From Sphingomonas sp. RIT328 (GTDB lineage: Bacteria; Pseudomonadota; Alphaproteobacteria; Sphingomonadales; Sphingomonadaceae): a stretch of DNA of 64,000 nucleotides. Position 1 is the stretch's first letter. Each line of letters opens with the position of its first letter. The notes beneath the pieces were generated by a model, which saw only the letters and a program-made list of their open reading frames with translations, made no database searches and had not been told where the DNA came from. The stretch lies in NCBI RefSeq assembly GCF_000632225.1, contig NZ_JFYV01000001.1:248001-312000 (forward strand). The letters run 5' to 3'. Positions 60,908-64,000 of the stretch are shown here, one piece after another. The translations under genes and the position numbers were made by a program.

Positions 60908-61501
60908 TTAGATCTGGAGACCCTCCGCTTCGTCGATCATCCATGAAAGGTGTCGAAGGTTCAACTCGGCTGCTTGCGTAGGGAGCAGATCATCAAGGAT
61001 CTCACCTTTATGCAGGCGGGGCGGCGGATAGACGTTCGACTTCCCTGTGACGGGACGCAGCACCATCATAGGAATGCGCGCACGTATCCGCACTAAGCTG
61101 CTGCCGTCCTTGCTGCGCACGGTGAGCCGCACCTGGCTGCCGTGTTCGGTATCGACGAGCTCGTACGTCGACCCGCCGTCGTTCTCGCCAAACTCGACGG
61201 TAGGCGGTTGATACTCAACAGGGGCGGATAGCCCATGTTCGTCATCGTTGCGGGATTCGTACATGTACTGGAGTAGCGGGTCAGACTTCCGCTCCACTCT
61301 GCGATCCTCAAACCACGCCTTCGACGCGGCGCTCGCCTTTGCACCCTGTTCGAGGGTCGTATGGACGGCCTTCGCCGCAACTAGATAAGTGTACCAAGTG
61401 TCGATGAACTCGTCGCGAACGTCACAGCGCAGCAGCTCATCAAGGGCCTTCTGCGCAACTCGAAGCCGAGAACGAGCCTTGGTCACCGCCCTTCGATCCA
61501 T
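60908..61501 (-). CDS. Cargo protein with HEPN-like RNxxxH motif
   Basis: A 197-residue protein, alone in its direction between integrase and attR. Residues 1-~90 are helical (DTWYTYLVAAKAVHTTLEQG) and contain R84-N85-x3-H89 (YESRNDDEHG), the R-polar-x3-H pattern of HEPN ribonucleases. The second half is strand-rich (TYELVDTEHGSQVRLTVRSK). Open frame continues to 61612, but the ATG at 61501 begins the helical domain. Its position is typical of lysogen-expressed cargo, such as phage defence. No terminator or promoter is clear in 61502-61629. Confidence 0.5.
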   Translation of the reverse strand: MDRRAVTKARSRLRVAQKALDELLRCDVRDEFIDTWYTYLVAAKAVHTTLEQGAKASAASKAWFEDRRVERKSDPLLQYMYESRNDDEHGLSAPVEYQPPTVEFGENDGGSTYELVDTEHGSQVRLTVRSKDGSSLVRIRARIPMMVLRPVTGKSNVYPPPRLHKGEILDDLLPTQAAELNLRHLSWMIDEAEGLQI

Positions 61502-61629
61502 CACCACCCCGCAAATTCGAAGGCAGGATAAGCCCGGCTTTACGTCGCAGGCAACCTCCGGGGGCAAAACGTATGGAATTGCGGGGGCAACCGAACCGCA
61601 GCAGGATGGCAAAAATGGCTGATTTCTGC

Positions 61630-61673
61630 CGCTGGTGACCCCTACGAGAATCGAACTCGTGCTTTCGCCGTGA
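61630..61673 (+). repeat. attR, 44-bp direct repeat
   Basis: Identical to attL at 21474-21517. Here it lies within a whole tRNA-Glu gene, so the phage copy restores the tRNA 3' end. Confidence 0.95.
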
Positions 61674-61708
61674 GAGGGCGACGTCCTGACCGCTAGACGA
61701 AGGGGCCG
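61634..61708 (-). tRNA. tRNA-Glu (anticodon CTC)
   Basis: A 75-nt gene including encoded CCA. The acceptor stem GGCCCCT pairs with AGGGGTC (one G-U), discriminator A; the anticodon stem CGCC/GGCG encloses the loop CTCTCAC with anticodon CTC; the T-arm is CGAGTTCGATTCTCG. Its 3' 40 bases belong to the phage-derived att repeat. Confidence 0.95.
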
Positions 61709-61741
61709 TGCGGTGAGCCAGCGCCTCTAGGCGCTGGGGCA

Positions 61742-61773
61742 GGGGGCGTCAAGCGGGTTTCGCCGACGCCCCC
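61742..61773 (-). terminator. Hairpin after the DAHP synthase gene
   Basis: A 9-bp perfect stem (GGGGGCGTC/GACGCCCCC) with a 14-base loop, 6 bases past the stop at 61779. A second 8-bp stem (61719-61738) lies closer to the tRNA. Neither has a T-run. Confidence 0.45.
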
Positions 61774-61778
61774 GTTTA

Positions 61779-63152
61779 TCAGGCGGCGACCTTGCGCCGC
61801 TCGGCCATTTCCGCGTTGAGCATCTCGGCGAGCAGGAAGGCGAGTTCGAGGCTCTGCCCGGCGTTGAGACGCGGGTCGCAATGCGTGTGATAGCGATCGG
61901 CGAGGCTCTGTTCGGTCACGTCGATCGCGCCTCCGGTGCATTCGGTGACGTTCTGACCGGTCATCTCCGCATGGATGCCACCGGCGTGCGTGCCCTCGGC
62001 GCGGTGGACGGCGAAGAAGCCGCGCACCTCGGCGAGGATGCGGTCGAACGGGCGCGTCTTGTAGCCGGTCACCGCCTTGACGGTATTGCCGTGCATCGGG
62101 TCGCAGCTCCACACCACCGGATGCCCCTCGCGCGTCACCGCGCGGACGAGCTTGGGCAACGCCGCCTCGATCTTGTCGAAGCCATAGCGGGTGATCAGCG
62201 TCATCCGCCCCGGCACGCGGCCGGGGTTGAGCGTGTCGAGCATGCGCAGCAGCGCGTCGGGTTCGAGGCTCGGCCCGCATTTGACGCCGATCGGATTGCC
62301 GATGCCGCGCAGGAACTCGACATGCGCCGAGCCTTCGAAGCGGGTGCGGTCGCCGATCCACAGGAAATGCGCCGAGGTGTCGTACCAGTCGCCGGTCAGC
62401 GAATCCTGCCGGGTCAGCGCCTGTTCGAACGGCAGCAGCAGGGCTTCATGGCTGGTATAGAAAGCGGTCTGCGCCAGTTGCGGCACGGTCTCGGGATCGA
62501 TGCCGCACGCCGCCATGAACTCGAGCGCCTCGCCGATCCGGTCGGCGGTCTCGGCATATTTGCGCGACCACGGGCTGCGGCCCATGAAATCGTGCGTCCA
62601 GCGATGCACCTGGTGCAGATTGGCATAGCCGCCCTGTGCGAAGGCGCGCAGCAGGTTGAGCGTCGCCGCCGACTGCGAATAGGCGCGGATCATCCGCTGC
62701 GGATCGGGGATGCGGCTTTCGGGCGTGAAGGCGATGTCGTTGACGTTGTCGCCGCGATAGCTCGGCAGCTCGACGCCATCGATCACCTCGGTCGGCGCGG
62801 AGCGCGGCTTGGCGAACTGGCCCGCCATGCGGCCGAGCTTCACCACCGGCAGCTTCGACGCATAGGTCAGCACCACCGCCATCTGCAGGATGACGCGGAA
62901 GGTGTCGCGGATGTTGTTCGCGCTGTGCTCGGCGAAGGATTCGGCGCAATCGCCGCCCTGCAACAGGAACGCCTTGCCGGCGGCGACCACGGCCAGTTCG
63001 GCGGTCAGATTGCGCGCCTCGCCGGCGAAGACCAGCGGCGGGAAAGTGGCGAGCGTGTCGGTCGCCTGGGTGAGCGCGGCGGCGTCGGGATAGTCGGGAA
63101 GCTGGCGGGCATCGGCCTTGGTCCAGCTGTCGGGGGCCCAGTTCGCGGCCAT
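61779..63152 (-). CDS. aroG: Class II 3-deoxy-7-phosphoheptulonate synthase (DAHP synthase)
   Basis: A 457-residue class II (plant-type) enzyme that joins phosphoenolpyruvate and erythrose 4-phosphate in the first shikimate step. Diagnostic segments are [15 protein letters not shown] near the N-terminus, [46 protein letters not shown] and [20 protein letters not shown]. The ATG at 63152 begins [12 protein letters not shown], the normal start; the open frame upstream is basic and unlike the family. It is a single host gene to the right of the prophage. Confidence 0.95.
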   Translation of the reverse strand: MAANWAPDSWTKADARQLPDYPDAAALTQATDTLATFPPLVFAGEARNLTAELAVVAAGKAFLLQGGDCAESFAEHSANNIRDTFRVILQMAVVLTYASKLPVVKLGRMAGQFAKPRSAPTEVIDGVELPSYRGDNVNDIAFTPESRIPDPQRMIRAYSQSAATLNLLRAFAQGGYANLHQVHRWTHDFMGRSPWSRKYAETADRIGEALEFMAACGIDPETVPQLAQTAFYTSHEALLLPFEQALTRQDSLTGDWYDTSAHFLWIGDRTRFEGSAHVEFLRGIGNPIGVKCGPSLEPDALLRMLDTLNPGRVPGRMTLITRYGFDKIEAALPKLVRAVTREGHPVVWSCDPMHGNTVKAVTGYKTRPFDRILAEVRGFFAVHRAEGTHAGGIHAEMTGQNVTECTGGAIDVTEQSLADRYHTHCDPRLNAGQSLELAFLLAEMLNAEMAERRKVAA

Positions 63153-63319
63153 GATCGGTGTGTCCTTCGGGTCTAAACGCCTCGCGACATGCGCCCAAAA
63201 CGGCTTTGACGCAACGAAGGAACGCTTGGGGCAGTCACCGCGACGTCTTTGCGGGCAACCCCGCATTGCCGGTCATCGCTGCAATCCTCTAGGATGAAGG
63301 TAAAGACAGGGGACGGGGC

Positions 63320-64000
63320 ATGCGGTGGTTGATCATGGGGCTTGCTCTCGCCGTCGCCAGCCCGCTGGCGGCGCGCGATCTGCCGGTGCCGGCGGACAAG
63401 GGGTGGCAGCATGCGCAGACCGGATTGGTGCTGACCGCACAGATCGACGGGATGCGCCGTACCGCGCTGACCGATGCGACGGCGTCCGAGCATGACGTGA
63501 TGGCACAATATCAGGCGGCCGACGGCAGCGTCAGCGCGACGATCTATCTCTTCCATCCCGCGGCCGACGATGTCGCCCTCTGGTTCGACCGGTCGCGCAC
63601 CACGCTTGAGCAGCGCGATCTGTTCCGCAACGCCGCCCCGGCCAGCGCCGATCCGGTCGCCTTCGCTGCGCCGGGCGCGTCGACGCCGTCCGCGCTGCGG
63701 CAGGTCTACGGTATCGCGGGCGGCGCAATCCGCAGTACCGCGCTGGCGGCGATCCCGGTCGGTGACTGGATCGTTGTCATCCGGATGACCGCACCGACGC
63801 TGACCGCGACGCAGCTCGACGCGCGGCTCCAGGCCGTTATCGGCGGGATACGCTGGCCGAAGCCGGAGGGAATGCCGGCCCCGGCGGCGGTGCCGATCGT
63901 CGCCTGCACCACCGCCTTGCACTTCGCCAAGGCGCAACCGATCAAGACGCTCGATATCCTGTCGATGCTGAGCGGAAGCATCGCTGCCTCCGCGGCCAAG
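63320..64000 (+). CDS. Secreted protein of unknown function, 5' part
   Basis: A frame of 227 codons that stays open to the window end. A signal peptide (LIMGLALAVASPLAARD) starts it. The mature part has TGLVLTAQIDGMRRTALTDA, then SATIYLFHPAADDVALWFDR and IPVGDWIVVIRMTAP, an alternating strand pattern. No family is recognised. It is divergent from the DAHP synthase gene across 167 bases. Confidence 0.65.
   Translation, partial: MRWLIMGLALAVASPLAARDLPVPADKGWQHAQTGLVLTAQIDGMRRTALTDATASEHDVMAQYQAADGSVSATIYLFHPAADDVALWFDRSRTTLEQRDLFRNAAPASADPVAFAAPGASTPSALRQVYGIAGGAIRSTALAAIPVGDWIVVIRMTAPTLTATQLDARLQAVIGGIRWPKPEGMPAPAAVPIVACTTALHFAKAQPIKTLDILSMLSGSIAASAAK

Larger units (their letters stand above)
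21474..61673. mobile_element. Complete siphovirus-type prophage in tRNA-Glu
   Basis: About 40.2 kb bounded by a 44-bp direct repeat that is the 3' part of tRNA-Glu. It holds integrase, excisionase candidate, S24 repressor with Cro/CII-like partners, replication genes, HK97-type head, long-tail genes and lysis genes, all with intact reading frames. Genes are tightly packed with ATGA or TGATG overlaps. Nothing essential is visibly broken, so the element could be inducible; that has not been shown. Confidence 0.95.

Noticed and set aside
21474..61673. A gene transfer agent instead of a prophage
   Set aside because: Integrase, att repeat in a tRNA, S24 repressor, replication genes and origin-like repeats are present; GTAs lack these.
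1..64000. CRISPR arrays, insertion sequences or transposases
   Set aside because: No spaced direct-repeat array and no transposase motif was seen on either strand.

Overview
The window is high-GC alphaproteobacterial DNA, most probably a pigmented Sphingomonas or close relative. The supporting signs are an adjacent crtZ-crtW ketocarotenoid pair, large TonB-dependent receptors, a class II DAHP synthase and family-typical protein sequences. It consists of two stretches of host chromosome (1-21473 and 61674-64000) separated by one apparently complete prophage of about 40.2 kb.

Left host region: the 3' end of a GH92 mannosidase; crtZ and crtW; an MlaA-like protein; envelope or stress genes (a YflT-like glycine-zipper protein, a PepSY-like secreted protein, a DUF2252 protein, a DCC thiol protein); then a carbohydrate-uptake block. 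That block has a TonB-dependent receptor, two large secreted beta-helix proteins (pectate-lyase superfamily) that are paralogues in opposite orientation, and between them gluconokinase, a FadR-type regulator, a GntP-family permease and a small LuxR-type HTH protein. A mini-catalase, a PfpI/DJ-1 protein and an SDR follow, probably as one transcription unit.

Prophage (21474-61673): it sits in the 3' end of tRNA-Glu(CTC). A 44-bp direct repeat (21474-21517 and 61630-61673) marks attL and attR, and the intact tRNA is at the right end. The left arm reads almost entirely leftward from 53338: Cro- and CII-like regulators, a phage beta clamp, a TraR/DksA-like zinc protein, a GapR (DUF2312) domain fused to a winged helix, SSB, a primase-polymerase/SF3 helicase, an iteron-like repeat cluster, HNH, terminase, an HK97-type head, lambda/HK97-like siphovirus tail genes with a G/GT programmed frameshift at a lambda-identical heptamer, and a lysis cassette with overlapping spanins. 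Four small rightward genes lie next to attL. The right arm reads rightward: S24 repressor, a DUF4429-like membrane protein, short membrane proteins, a P-loop chimera, ParB, an AlpA-like excisionase candidate and a tyrosine integrase. A leftward cargo gene with a HEPN-like RNxxxH motif sits against attR. Repeated GTAAGC-N4-GCTTAC-type operators flank the repressor region on both sides.

Right host region: tRNA-Glu, class II DAHP synthase, and the start of a secreted protein that runs off the window. All family assignments come from reading motifs by eye; no search was run.
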